Part shown: positions 10,232 through 20,676 of the stretch, piece by piece
Position numbering within the stretch: position 1 is the first letter of the stretch
Layout: each line of letters opens with the position of its first letter
Assembly: GCA_024180945.1 (NCBI GenBank)
Contig: JAKSGN010000022.1
Coordinates: 186,001 to 250,000, forward strand
Source: Macrophomina tecta
Lineage: Eukaryota; Ascomycota; Dothideomycetes; Botryosphaeriales; Botryosphaeriaceae
Direction: 5' to 3'
Length of the DNA stretch: 64,000 bases
Notes under the pieces: generated by a model
Databases searched by the model: none
Told to the model about the DNA's origin: nothing
The model's input: the letters and a program-made list of their open reading frames with translations, nothing else
Program-made: the position numbers and the translations under genes

Positions 10232-11941
10232 TGTGCCCTACGATCAGGTCAGTGCATGGTTTTCACCACCAAGCACACTGGATACCGGCACAACGACGGG
10301 CTAATGAGTTCTCTCGTCAGAAGCAGATCCTCCATTCACGATGTGTATTACAAGAGCTTGAAGAGGGGAAGGAGAGATGGAGCGGCGTCTGCGATTCATG
10401 TTAGCAGCTAGTAGGTCTTCTGCCGTCTGTACAACGCCGCTCTTTTTATGCACGCCACGGCCTGACGCTATGAACAGCTCCCCGGAACCCACATGCTGAT
10501 GGTGCGCGCTGAAGCAGCTCGCGTGACTGCACGAAAATGATAGGTGATCAGACCTGCGTCGTAAACGAGGCTTTCGAATGAAGCCGCTTTTGTCAAGGCA
10601 CCCGAAGAGGCAGACGTGCGTCATGCGGGCAATTTGCTCCGTGGCTGGATGTTGGCCAGCATCCAACCGCGGACGAGGCCCCGTTTCTACTCTACTCAGC
10701 CGGTGCTTTCACCGCCCACAGGAGAGATTTGCGGCGTGCCGCTTTTTGCCAGCTGTCATGGGTGACGGAGATGCTGATGGTCTGGCCACTCTTACTTCGC
10801 CATTCACTTGCTATAGTTCTGTATGGCAACAATATTTCAAGGATAAGGCTTTGGATTTCTATAGACCGTAGAATATCAGGCTCCTGTATCACTGCCTCCA
10901 GCCGAGTCCATCACCGCCGAAGAGGTCTGAAATGAGTACCCGCTCAACAAACGAGCACAACTGTGGTCACCCGATAGGGCGCTTCGTGTTAGCCATGACT
11001 CGGAATATCCACTTGATGTTGCCGCTCTTTACCGTCGATGATCTTGCTTCGCAACGACCGCCTGTTCCTCGGTGGCTTTGGCGTGCCCGTCGTATCATAG
11101 CCGCCGCGGCCTTGATCAGACTCCTGTGGGTCGAGCTAGTATCAAGTCAGTATTTCATCAATGGAAGATCCGTCTGAGAGTACCAACTAGTTGTGCCATG
11201 TTCAAATCAGTAGATAAGTCCAACTATAGATCGGGTTCCGAGATAGTAAGCTGCTCGTCGGACTGTGGTACCATTAATACGTGGCACGTATTTATACTAA
11301 AGACACATTTGCTGCAGAGAGTCGTAGGATACTAAGGTGGAGCTCTTATACACTTAGATAGCGCTCCGGAGTACACGCCGAGAATCGCCAGCGCCAAGCG
11401 GCTTTGCCGCAGCACTTTCTTCACCATCCATATTATGGGACAAGCTAGGATCTCTAGCTCACAGGACTACGCGTTGCCTATAAGACGCTGCGGTACGCAA
11501 ATGTATGCCGGGAGTCCACGCCATGCATGTCGTCCGACGGACAGGGGAGCTACGTTAGCTATATGTGAGCCAGCGCCACGTTAAGACCGTACTCTTTCTA
11601 GAGCTTAGTACTCTATGTGGGCCCTTGTTAAGCGCTTCCTACGGGATTGTTGGTGGGCCCCCTTACGATGCTACCTGTCAATCTACAACACTCCAGAGTT
11701 ATTTCAGGAGACGAGCAGTGTGCCATCGCCGTACCGCGTGCAGCTGCTCCGTTCTAGAACGCCGAAATTAAGCTGTCTAGGTCTCGTCATGCGATAGCAA
11801 GTCACACGGATGTGATATCTACCTCGGAAGCGCGCGCCCTCGTGCCCGGGACGACGTATAAGCCCTCAAAACCTGTGCCGGTACTTCACGTCAAGCTCCT
11901 ATGTTACCAACCCAGCCAAGTCTGAACTACAGCTAGACAAG
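10232..11941. other. 1.7 kb without a recognisable gene
   Basis: Many short frames are present on both strands; none has a family motif, and I found no splice set that joins them. A plus-strand stretch near 11000-11180 with alternating frames might be an old gene remnant. Nothing firm. Confidence 0.45.
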
Positions 11942-12767
11942 ATGTTGCTGCCTACCTCTCGAACCGGCGAAGCCCAAAAGCCAGGCAATTATCTGTACAG
12001 TAAGTCCCAACTCAGGACTTACAGTCTGCAGTGACTCAAGTTTTCCTACCGCAGACCCTGATTACCCCCTGAAGGAAAACTTCTCCTGGCTTCGGCTCGA
12101 AGACGATGCGACTAGCATCCATTCCTCCTCGAATTACGACTACCCATGCGATGATTCGGATTCCGCCGTATCAAATGATAACATAGCGGTCCAACATGAG
12201 GTCGGAGTCCACCATGACCCCGATAGGATGCCACCGGCATGGTGCGATGAAGCCGAGAGAGAGACCCCCGAGCCGGAGAAGCCTATGAATGGTGAGGCTA
12301 CCAAGTGGAAGTATGAATTATCTACTTACATCGTTACAGTTGGTGCACTCTCGTCTGTCCAGGCCCATGAGACTTTGCTCGGTGCAGAGCCCTTAAGTCA
12401 TGCTCAGTCAGCAATCTATCAAGATGTGCAGTAGGACCTGTGCCACATCTCTGATACTTTATCGGGATTTGTTTGTGGTCTCGAATTCAGCCGCGGCATG
12501 GTCAAGGGAGAGCCGTTATACCGTAAGAAAGTTCTCGAATACCAGGAAGTCGATCAAGAGAATCTCTGCAACTTGATCGACGAAAGGCGTGTCCAGGCGA
12601 TATTTGTTACGGGATAGGCACTACCTGATTGGATGATGCGGTCCATTTACAATGACGAGATGTTGTACTTTAAGAAATTTCAGGTGATAGTTGCGGCTGT
12701 AGAGTGGTCCGACTGGAAGTCCTGGGAGAGCTATAAGGCCGATGAGGCCTCCTATAAGAACTATTAG
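11942..12767 (+). pseudogene. Hidden three-exon hypothetical gene broken by two TAG codons
   Basis: Exon 11942-11999 from ATG (MLLPTSRTGEAQKPGNYLY), intron 12000-12054 (GTAAGT...CGCAG), exon 12055-12291, intron 12292-12339 (GTGAGG...TTACAG, 48 nt), exon 12340-12767 to TAG. The exon sum is 723 nt, 241 codons. Two in-frame TAGs at 12432 and 12615 interrupt the last exon, while the flanking sequence stays protein-like with Trp-rich segments such as EWSDWKSWESYK near the end. TAG can arise from CAG or TGG by the CpA changes typical of RIP. The middle is acidic and Ser-rich. No family recognised. Confidence 0.5.
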
Positions 12768-13745
12768 GCGGTGATGACGAAGGGATCATCTTTTTGGTGA
12801 ATAGTAGGGTATTTAGAGCTTAGATAATGTGTGAGAGGGGATTTTAAATTCGAGTGTTCAGCCTTATGTGTAGAACCTGCTTTGTGCTTTTGTGAGGTGC
12901 GAGCTGGCTTGCTAGAAGGTGGCTCCGTGCCATCCTCTTGGAAAAAAGACAATTGAAGCAAACCGACGCTCAACAGTTGGCTAACCTAATCTTGGATGGT
13001 AAAGGTAATTGACATAAACCTCTCGAAAACGTATCTCAGCTGCTGGCGTCCTCTAGGTGTTGCCATTTCTTTTAAGTGCTCGAGCTCACCGGCTTATCCG
13101 CTAAATCGCACGTGCCAAATCACCGCTTGAGTGTACGACGGGGACTGCAGATTAGATAGTTCACCGCCTATGTAAAACTAAGATATTAGTGTAGCATCTC
13201 GGCGTTGTCCGTGGTTTCCCACCTCCAATCTTCGAGTGTGGAGCTCCTGCATGAGACGGGACTTCGGGTGTAAGGCGGCACTGTGAACAGTAGGGGCTAT
13301 TGTGGAGTGACAGGGGGGAAACGGAGGTGCGCGTGTGGTGCCATGTATGCGCTCAAGCCTGGGGATCCTGGGTGGGATGCACTTTGGCGGTCTTGGAAGC
13401 GTCAAGTCCCGGCGCTGATCTGGACCAACACTGCGTCAACACAAACACGAGAACGTCGCCACGTCTTCTTCCCTCGCCTCGCCATCGTGTCGTTACGCGC
13501 AGCGAGCCGTGAGGCGGAGATGCGGTGAGACTACTGCGTCGGGACAAAACCAGCCAGCTGAGGGAATACGAGGCTCCGAAACCTGCATATGACTTATCGG
13601 GTTGAGGGTATAAGGAGCTCGTGGAAGCGTCGCTACAGTATCCATTCACAAGGCTCTTTCCTTCCAGTCTCCTACTATATCCACTCACAGCGTCTTTTCC
13701 TCCAGCCTCCTACTATATCTCCTCGAAGCTCTATCAAACATCTCA
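12768..13745. other. No gene recognised; likely includes the promoter of the next gene
   Basis: Short frames only. The last 130 bp before 13746 hold pyrimidine-rich sequence and two near-copies of a segment ending CTCCTACTATAT (around 13670 and 13708), plausible leader or promoter sequence for the gene that follows. Confidence 0.4.
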
Positions 13746-15086
13746 ATGGAAGCCTATGCCACTGATGCGGATGCTCGCTGTTCCGCTGGGTCCAGAAGCA
13801 TCGATGCTGCTGCCATTTCCGAGAACACTCAGGCTTGCCCGCACACGGGTGCAAAGAGTTGGCCCGATGAAGTCTTCTCGCCTGCCGGTTCGTTACTTAC
13901 TATGCACTGGGCTTAACATGTTGCAGAACTTAATTCTTTTTCTTGGACAGGTTCAACGGAGGCTGGGGAGCATACTGCCGACCACTGCAACAGCCAAAAT
14001 GGTGGTGGTGGCCACTTTGCCACCCCTCGAGCCAACATCGATGCGGTAGCAGATACGCTTGCCTCATCTGCGGAAATACAAGACATTGCGTCGGGACATC
14101 TTATTAAGGGTATACCGAAGTTGGAGTTAATCCCTAGAGAGGGGCCGGAAGCTTTAGCTCAAGCGGGTATGTACATACATGCCAGCGTCAGCGGGAACAG
14201 TACTAATTTCTTTACGATCAGGCAAGCCGATGCTGGATCACACTCACGACGGTGATGAGAGGGGCCAGCATTGCTCTCCAGCTCCTCACAGCATCAATGC
14301 CGAGTCACTTCCAGACACTGAAACTGTCCGTAAAGATGAGAACAAGGAGACGGCTGAAGCTGTGGTGGGTACGAGGGAGTATCGAGCACGAAGTACGTAT
14401 TTGGAGACTGAGCGTTGCTTGGGGTACGGACTTACGAAGAAGCAGGTTTGGGAAGCCCCTTCGGTGCTGCGTCACCCGCCAGAACTGCTCAGACAGGCTC
14501 GACTGAGATCGGCCCGGAGCTCCGCATGGTCGTTCTGCCTATCAAAAAATTTAAAGGCTTCTGGGATGATTACGGACCGCTCATAGCCAAAATCGTCGAT
14601 GAGCGGCATGAATTCACTGGGAAGGCAATTCTCCGCGTGGCAAAGTACATCCTGATGATCTCAGTGCTTAGCAACCTGGTCGACCTGCATTTCGCGAGCT
14701 CTCAATACGAGCTGAAGACCGAAATCCTGAAAGAGATCAAGGTGTTCTACTGGTATGATCCGGACATAACTACGGCGGAAGAAGAGGCTGAAACGGGTGT
14801 CAAAGAGCCTTGTACTGACCTTTACCAACGCCAGCATGACCAAGTCACGGAAGGCGTTCTCATTGAAGGAGACACCTCCTCCTCCGATCCTTTAGAGCAG
14901 GGTCAGCGGCGAGGGACGCCTTTTCCGGGGTACAAAACGGGCGACAGTGATAAGGAAAATCGGAGTGGTCCTGTACGGTCAAAGAAGCGACGGTGGGAGG
15001 CACTAGGTTCTAGTCACAACGGGGAAAGAAAGAAAAGACAAAATGGCGCATCTCTAGAGTGCCCTATAGACCTCACTGGAGATTGA
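13746..15086 (+). CDS. Hypothetical four-exon protein, 389 aa, with C-terminal SIM-like motif
   Basis: Exons 13746-13887, 13951-14166, 14222-14392 and 14446-15086; introns of 63, 55 and 53 nt (GTTCGT, GTATGT and GTACGT donors; ACTAAT branch in the second). The sum is 1170 nt, exactly 390 codons with TGA. The start ATG gives MEAYATDADARCSAGSRS. The first half is low-complexity and probably disordered. The second half has a conserved helical block (LPIKKFKGFWDDYGPLIAKI), a KEN tripeptide (DSDKENRSG), basic clusters (KKRRW, RKKRQ) and the end CPIDLTGD. The last intron is at the same place and phase as in the copy at 1-778. The short 39-nt alternative for intron 1 also stays open. A nuclear role with SUMO binding is inference. 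I do not recognise a family. Confidence 0.72.
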
Positions 15087-15119
15087 TTGATGTGGTTCGG
15101 ATGGAGACGAAGCATTGCG

Positions 15120-15452
15120 ACAATATAGGTAGTCAAGTCCAGCGTTGGGGAGTCGTAACTTGTTCTCCGGCTGGTGCAGCTTGATGGCGTTGTCCATATT
15201 TGAAGGGTCTATTGATTTGGTATGTATGCCATGCACGATGACGCTGTACGTCTGCGTTACGGTTAGCGCTGTGCCTCCCAACGTCTCCACCCAGCTGTGC
15301 GCGCTTTCCAGCAGTATTTCTTTCTCCTGTTGGTTCCTTGTGGATGCCGCAATATCTCCGCTTCGAAGCTGTTTCGCCGTGACTACCTGCATCTTGCTCG
15401 CGCCGGGGTCCGTCTGCGACTTCACGGCACGGTTAATGCGTTCTTGATGATG
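15120..15452 (-). pseudogene. LINE ORF1 (Tad-type gag-like) relic
   Basis: On the minus strand a frame reads INRAVKSQTDPGASKMQ, then AKQLRSGDIAAST, AHSWVETLGGTALT and YSVIVHGIHTKSID. This order (nucleic-acid binding helix, K-SGD, W...LG, V-HGI/V) is what I know from ORF1 proteins of fungal Tad-like LINEs. Only this central part remains; neither the zinc knuckles nor ORF2 is next to it. The piece starts directly after the gene at 13746-15086, so it is an old truncated insertion. Confidence 0.55.
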
Positions 15453-15635
15453 ATGATGATTCATATACCCCGTTGGCCTCAGCAGACCATAGGGACAAAG
15501 AACACTATCCTACGCTAAGCTACATTGGGGATCCCGGTTCATTCGAGGCCCAGCACACTGTATGCAAAGAACCCATACCTCCCTGCAGTTCAACGATCTG
15601 AAAATAGACACGGACAAATCGACTAATAGATAAGG

Positions 15636-15832
15636 TGATGAAATATAATGGGTGAATCAATCATTATGAGTGAATGAATGACTGAATTCTCGAGTAACTA
15701 GAGACTATTTGCAACTAAATAGAAGTAGTTGACAAATCATCAGACTAATGACAAATATCAAAAACAGTATTGATACTATGATAGTCGAACTTGTGTATGA
15801 AACCTGATATATGAGTATTGCAGATCAGGTTA
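15636..15832 (+). repeat. Short interspersed repeat, copy A (about 197 bp)
   Basis: This unit, from TGATGAAAT to GATCAGGTTA, recurs in inverted orientation at 30765-33872 (copy B, split by two pogo elements) and 58631-58778 (copy C, partial). It is AT-rich, non-coding and has many GAATGA/ATTCA words. It could be a solo LTR (it starts TG), a MITE or a SINE; no target duplication or clear inverted terminal repeat decides this. Confidence 0.75.
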
Positions 15833-15841
15833 CAGCTGATC

Positions 15842-16069
15842 TCAATTTCCATCAGCCTGTACTGCCTCTAACCTGCTCTGCTCTTCACATGCGGCTTTTA
15901 TGGCCTCCGCCATATCGTGCTTCGCTTTTTCAATCTCCCTCTGAATCTTTGCACGTATTTCGTCCTTCCGTATCCGCCTCTCTGCAGCCGAAGCCGTGAC
16001 GGTTGCGGGTCGGGCCACCGTGAGCTTCTTTGTCGACTGGGTCATATCTAACCCCCGAAGACGCGTCAT
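15842..16069 (-). CDS. Short coiled-coil frame, uncertain
   Basis: A minus-strand frame of 75 codons begins at an ATG at 16069 (MTRLRGLDMTQSTKK) and is rich in Lys, Glu and Ala with heptad character (RKDEIRAKIQREIEKAKHDM). The composition looks real, but it is short, has no known domain and may be one exon or a relic. Confidence 0.3.
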   Translation of the reverse strand: MTRLRGLDMTQSTKKLTVARPATVTASAAERRIRKDEIRAKIQREIEKAKHDMAEAIKAACEEQSRLEAVQADGN

Positions 16070-17125
16070 CGCTGTTATAACTTCTGCAGGTGCTTCAGTC
16101 GATGAAGTATGGTTGCTAAATGCCCTGGGTTACGTACTTGATGTAGGCGATGCTGCTACTACTATTTCCTGAACGAGTCGGCGCTGGCGGCGTTTGTATC
16201 GATACGGACTACGACGGAAGGGCATACTCTTCCAGCGGCGGATGAAGAGTATGTGCGTGTCATCGTACAAAGGGAGTTGGAGGGGGTAGGTGCGCGTTCA
16301 GCGGCCAACAGCGCTTATCGCTTTGCGGCACAGCAGGTCGGTTCAGTCAGACGCAGGCCGGCGCCAAGAAACGACTCGGTGGCCACGCCTGCCGTCGGGT
16401 AACTATCTGGGGTATCGGCCGGTGGTTCTCACAAGAGACTTGTATATAGAGGCATGCAGGACACATATAGAACAGGCCGGATCCTACTGCCTCACTTAGA
16501 CTCGAATATGTCTCGCAGATGCGCAGAGGCCAGCTGCATGCCGCATAGCTGCTTTCGGCGGCCGCGGCGGTCTATGAATTCTTCATTATCATCATCAGCA
16601 TCATCATCATCCCGCTTACGTCCTCATTCTACTCATCCCCAATCCTGTGGAGGCTGTGCCGTAACAGTACGGTTCCGTATGCTATAGCAGGTGAAACACT
16701 ATAATGACGGGGGTCTTTCTTAAGAGATCCGAACATCTAGCAGGGCGGTAAAATCCGTGTTGGGTTTCAGTCGGTGCTGTAAGACCATTCGGCCAACCTA
16801 GTTAACTGCGCGTCGCTAGCAAGTCGACAAAAGGTACATCAATGATCAGGCTGCGGCTGATCGTGCCCCAACAACTCTATATACGGAGGTATATTTATAA
16901 CTTATATTCATCTAGAGAGCGTGGTTATAAACACAAGAAAGCTCTATATAGTCTAGCTAGATTAGTGTATTAAAGAGAGGATCGCGAGTGACTTACTGAT
17001 CTAAGCATAGCATGGTGCGAATGGCCGAGGTACTCGGTGATGGCAATGCAGTGGAGCCGCTAAAATGCTAGAAAATCCTTTGTCTACATCACCTCGCCCT
17101 TGTTCGTTTTTTCAGCATCTCTATC
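16070..17125. other. Mostly unassigned; one coding-like stretch at 16171-16401
   Basis: Between 16171 and 16401 one plus-strand frame is open for 77 codons and protein-like (LNESALAAFVSIRTTTEG, then EEYVRVIVQRELEGVGA), ending TAA. No start or exon partner was found. A CAT/ATC-rich microsatellite lies near 16580-16610. From 16850 to 17000 the sequence is AT-rich with repeated TATA and CTATATA words. Nothing else is supported. Confidence 0.35.
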
Positions 17126-18109
17126 CTAACTAAAGATTAGGTTCCGAATGTCGTCGTCTTGCGTTATCGCTTCCGCCGCCTCTCCCTCCGCTACCTTCTC
17201 GTTTTCCTCTCTCCACCTCCACTTCTTCCCTATCACCTCTTTGAACCACTTCACGACCACTTCCCCGCGCATCACCTTCGGTGAGAACCTTCTCGCCGGT
17301 AAAAGCCCCTCCGCCGGCCTTAAAACTACATCCAGATCTGGCGCCACGAACAGCACCGCACTGAGCCTCTGCACCCCCGGTATGCGTCGCACCCGATGCT
17401 TCAGCGCTCTGACCTTGCCTCTACTAAGTATTAGTGCGCACCAACCCGTTAGAATAACTGTCGCATCTCTAGGCACGGACGTCCACTCGCCCGGCTTCTC
17501 CGGATTCTTAAGCTCTAGGCCGGCGACCCCATCCTGGAAGATGATGCTGAAAGTGCCGTTAGTGTGCTCCCCGCAGCCGTTAGAGTCCTGTGGTGCTACC
17601 GTTGCCGGGTCGTAATCGCAGAGGCGCCAATTGAGGTTACGGCCGCGGTGATATGGACTAAGGTCTGCGCCGGCAACGGCGCTGAGACAGGCGAGGATAG
17701 GTGCTATATAGGCGGTGCTAGCTGCGTAAAAGAAGAAGAGAATAGTATTAAGGCCGTGAGGAGCCAGGGACGCACGAAGGTTATTAGAGATGAGAGAGAT
17801 ACGGCTAGGGGAGAGGTCGACGGTGAACTTCTGATCGTAGGTGGCGTTGTGAGTTGCGGCAGTTTTGAAGATGCCACGCTTGGGGTAGGTGGCGTTTAGA
17901 GCGGTAGCGACATCTGGGTTGGCGCGGAGGTGGTGGAAGAGCTGACGGATGGCTTCGAAGGGCGCCTGAATAGATGGGTCGGTGAGGAGCGGTGTATTCG
18001 ACGAGAGCCCGATGAAGGGAGCAGGCGAGGAAGAAGGCTTATGTTTAATCGGAAAAGCAGCCGCAGCCAGAAGATTTGCGGGATTGCTAATAGCAACGGC
18101 GGCAGCCAT
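17126..18109 (-). CDS. 2-oxoglutarate/Fe(II) oxygenase-like protein (isopenicillin N synthase fold), iron site altered
   Basis: An intronless 327-residue frame from ATG 18109. The C-terminal half has the double-stranded beta-helix signature of isopenicillin-N-synthase-like oxygenases: LCDYDP, GEHTNGTFSIIFQDG, GLEL, then KHRVRRIPGVQRLSAVLF. The family binds iron with H-x-D...H and 2-oxoglutarate with R-x-S. Here H182, H238 and R248/S250 are present, but the expected Asp is Asn184 and the loop looks one residue short. An Asp-to-Asn change (GAC to AAC) equals a CpA-to-TpA change on the other strand, the RIP pattern. The protein may be inactive or have drifted in function. Substrate unknown. Confidence 0.7.
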   Translation of the reverse strand: MAAAVAISNPANLLAAAAFPIKHKPSSSPAPFIGLSSNTPLLTDPSIQAPFEAIRQLFHHLRANPDVATALNATYPKRGIFKTAATHNATYDQKFTVDLSPSRISLISNNLRASLAPHGLNTILFFFYAASTAYIAPILACLSAVAGADLSPYHRGRNLNWRLCDYDPATVAPQDSNGCGEHTNGTFSIIFQDGVAGLELKNPEKPGEWTSVPRDATVILTGWCALILSRGKVRALKHRVRRIPGVQRLSAVLFVAPDLDVVLRPAEGLLPARRFSPKVMRGEVVVKWFKEVIGKKWRWREENEKVAEGEAAEAITQDDDIRNLIFS

Positions 18110-19299
18110 GTCGTCGGTCTTTGCTTAGGAAAGCTGTGTGTATGTTGACTGTAGGAGGGACCTAAGTGCAAAGGAGCCGCCATAAGTAATCCAGATGCTC
18201 TGAGCCATTGGGGGTTTTAGGTCATGTGGTAGTTGGGCCCAATTGTCGACTAGGGAACAAACGCTTAGCCGAGTGGGACGATAGCTTTATTAATACCCTC
18301 CTATAGGGTCGGCGTCCTTAAGAGTGCAAACCGTTCCACGTAGCAGCCTACGGTGCTATGAATAGCTACATCGTCTTATATAGTAGCCCGCCGCCCCACG
18401 CAGCAGCCCACCGCCCCACATAGACATATAGCGGATAGGTCTGTCGCACGCATGATGCTTCCCTAAATATAGAAGTACGCAAGTGAAAAGGTGTCGCGAT
18501 AGCCAGGATTAGGAGTGCTAGTGCTTCCCAGTGCGTTGGCCGCCCGAACTGGTTTTCACGCTAAATTATGCATACACCAGCAAGCTCTGCACGTGGGGTC
18601 GCATCGAGAGGTCCCATGACGGAACGTATGATTGCGAGGGGTGACGCACGGGAGAATCCTTTCCCATTCACTAGCTTTCGTAGGCAAACACTCGCATTCT
18701 AGAGCGCGGGGTTGCAGATAGTTATTACACACACACACATAATTTATTGATCCCAGCGCTCGCGGCTCGGTCCGCACGTGTCGTTCCTCAAAGCCCATCC
18801 GCGCGTTAACATTCATCTTATGATGGCGAAGTCCCTCATGATTCCCAGGTTTGTGATTCGCTATCCCGGCCTGCGTTCGAGCAACAACGGATGCTAACGG
18901 CAACTCCGGCAGCTTCAATATTCTAGTTCACCCCCCTTGAGCAGGATGACTTTGTTGACTCATTCTGCCAATGATGCTCAGTCGTGTCACCACGCAGTTG
19001 GGTCGACGTTGCTCGAAAAGTTCGACCAACTTTCATCGCTTAAAAGTGGGCGGATAGACCGGCTAGCCTAACTTAACGCCTGCGCTCGTGTGATATGCTA
19101 CGAAAAGGCGGAAGCTCGGTCGAACGGAGGCATTTCCGCCTATGAGCGAGCTGGACTTATCCTAGTCCTCAACGACGTCCGGAGCTTCCGACGCCATGGG
19201 GTAGCGAACGTCCGAGCGTCTACGTCAAGAGCTGCGCTCTGCGTTTCCAGCGAAGAGCCTCTTTTCTCTCCGCTCTTTTTCACCCGCCCGCCGACTATG
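18110..19299. other. No gene recognised; short GC-rich tandem repeat near 18385-18425
   Basis: About 1.2 kb upstream of the oxygenase gene. Two to three copies of a unit like GCAGCCCACCGCCCCAC occur near 18385-18425, and a short (AC)n run occurs near 18730. No supported gene. Confidence 0.45.
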
Positions 19300-20219
19300 G
19301 GTCGGCCAAAGCCGCCGTGGCTTGAGGAGGAACCCGAGCATGTTTCGCAGCCCCTCTTAACCAAAAGACCCGTCGAACAGAAAAAGCCTGGCGGTCGGTT
19401 GCAGTCCTCCAGAACGCCCTGGAGCAACCTGCGAGACGTGAACTGACCATTTCGCCCGACAGCATTACCACGACCATCGCCAAGGCGAAGTGATCGCATT
19501 CAGGCAGTGAAGCGCCAAGCAGAAGGGACGTTTCCCCAGCAGCAAGTTCGTGCGCGACAGGTCAGTACGCTACCAGCTCTTTGGTAATATGGCCCAATCT
19601 CTAGACTAGCGTGCTCACGAGCTGAAGGCAGCAACAAAAGCCTGCCAAGCAGAAGCGCAGGGGTCCTACCTCTGCCAGAGCTTCGAAGCGAGTGCCAAAG
19701 TAGAAGCCTGCGCCCATTAAACGAAGAGCGCCTCCGAATCATCCCCTCGAACGTACAAGCGGGCCCGCATCTGTCGGGCAGCCCCAGCACAAGTGTTCAC
19801 GTCCGAGAAGTACTGTCAAACAGCCTGCCAGAAGACCTCAGCAAGGTATTTCTGCCGGGATAGGTGCCAGCACTGCAGCAATGCCCACGTTGTCCAGGAG
19901 TTGGGCCGAAGACTGGGTGCTGTCGAATGCGAATCCCTTGTCCCAGGAGGTCGTGCAGTCTGAAGGAGCCATGGCACGCTCACCTACCCAGCCCGCGCAG
20001 AAAGCGAAGCCCAAGGGTAGCGGACTACGACATAAGGTCCTCCAGAATGCTGTGGAGAGAGATCTCAGAACGGAGCTCCAGAGGACGAAGGAACCGCTCG
20101 GGAAACCGCGGTCTCCGATAGGACCAGCACGACTAGGAAGATTTACAAATTGAAGGCTTGCCGGCGAGGCTCGGAAGGGGAAATGGAAGCGTATGTCTTT
20201 TCATGTCTGAGAGCGGTCT
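19300..20219. other. Unresolved; may hold upstream remains of the split DUF7924 gene
   Basis: Short plus-strand frames are present, among them one from ATG 19298 (MGRPKPPWLEEEPEH) and one at 19881-20153 with a basic helical region. After undoing the inversion described at 20220 this stretch would lie upstream of the DUF7924 domain, so it could contain N-terminal exons. I could not join them by splice sites. Confidence 0.3.
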
Positions 20220-20624
20220 TTTGATCTCGCAAGTGAAGAAGGGGAAGTACATGAGGGATGTGAGCATGAGAACCGTTTTCTCACTGGAGAGCATATCGAG
20301 CTTTTTCCGCTGTTCCTCTGTGAATGCGGAGAGGGGAAACCCTACACAGTAATTGGGCCTTGGTGTACCAAATCCAGGAAGCACCTGCAGCTGTTTGGCC
20401 CATGGCTCGTCCCAGAAGTCCGGCAACAGGTCGTACTTCTCTGCTAAATCATCCTGATGCAGTTCCGCTAGATCCTCCGCCACCGGACAGACGAGGTCCT
20501 GCAGGGCTTGTGTGACGGCGATTCCGTTCTTGTTCTACAATCGTGAGAGCTTCACTTTGAGTACCTTAGGCTGGAATCGAGCATCGCCCGGGCTATCCCG
20601 TTCCTTCTCCTTCAGCTTCCCCAT
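20220..20624 (-). pseudogene. DUF7924-type protein, N-terminal part of domain, inverted
   Basis: From ATG 20624 on the minus strand the frame reads MGKLKEKERDSPGDARFQPK, meets one in-frame TAG near 20538, then continues GIAVTQALQDLVCPVAEDLA, PNYCVGFPLSAF and FFTCEIK. This is the order of the first half of DUF7924, a fungal domain I recall as PD-(D/E)XK-nuclease-like. The TAG stands where the family has a polar residue and can come from CAG. The match stops just after CEIK at about 20220; the second half of the same domain lies on the opposite strand from 20677. Confidence 0.6.
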
Positions 20625-20676
20625 CTAATCTTGCCGTCTTCGTTTAATCCGTGTGTAGGACCCCTTCTGGCAGTCA

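Noticed and set aside
13888..13926. 39-nt intron alternative in the 389-residue gene
   Set aside because: The frame stays open, but introns below about 45 nt are rare in these fungi; the 63-nt intron was preferred.
17148..17615. Plus-strand frame opposite the oxygenase
   Set aside because: Antisense shadow; the minus strand has the H...H and R-x-S motifs.
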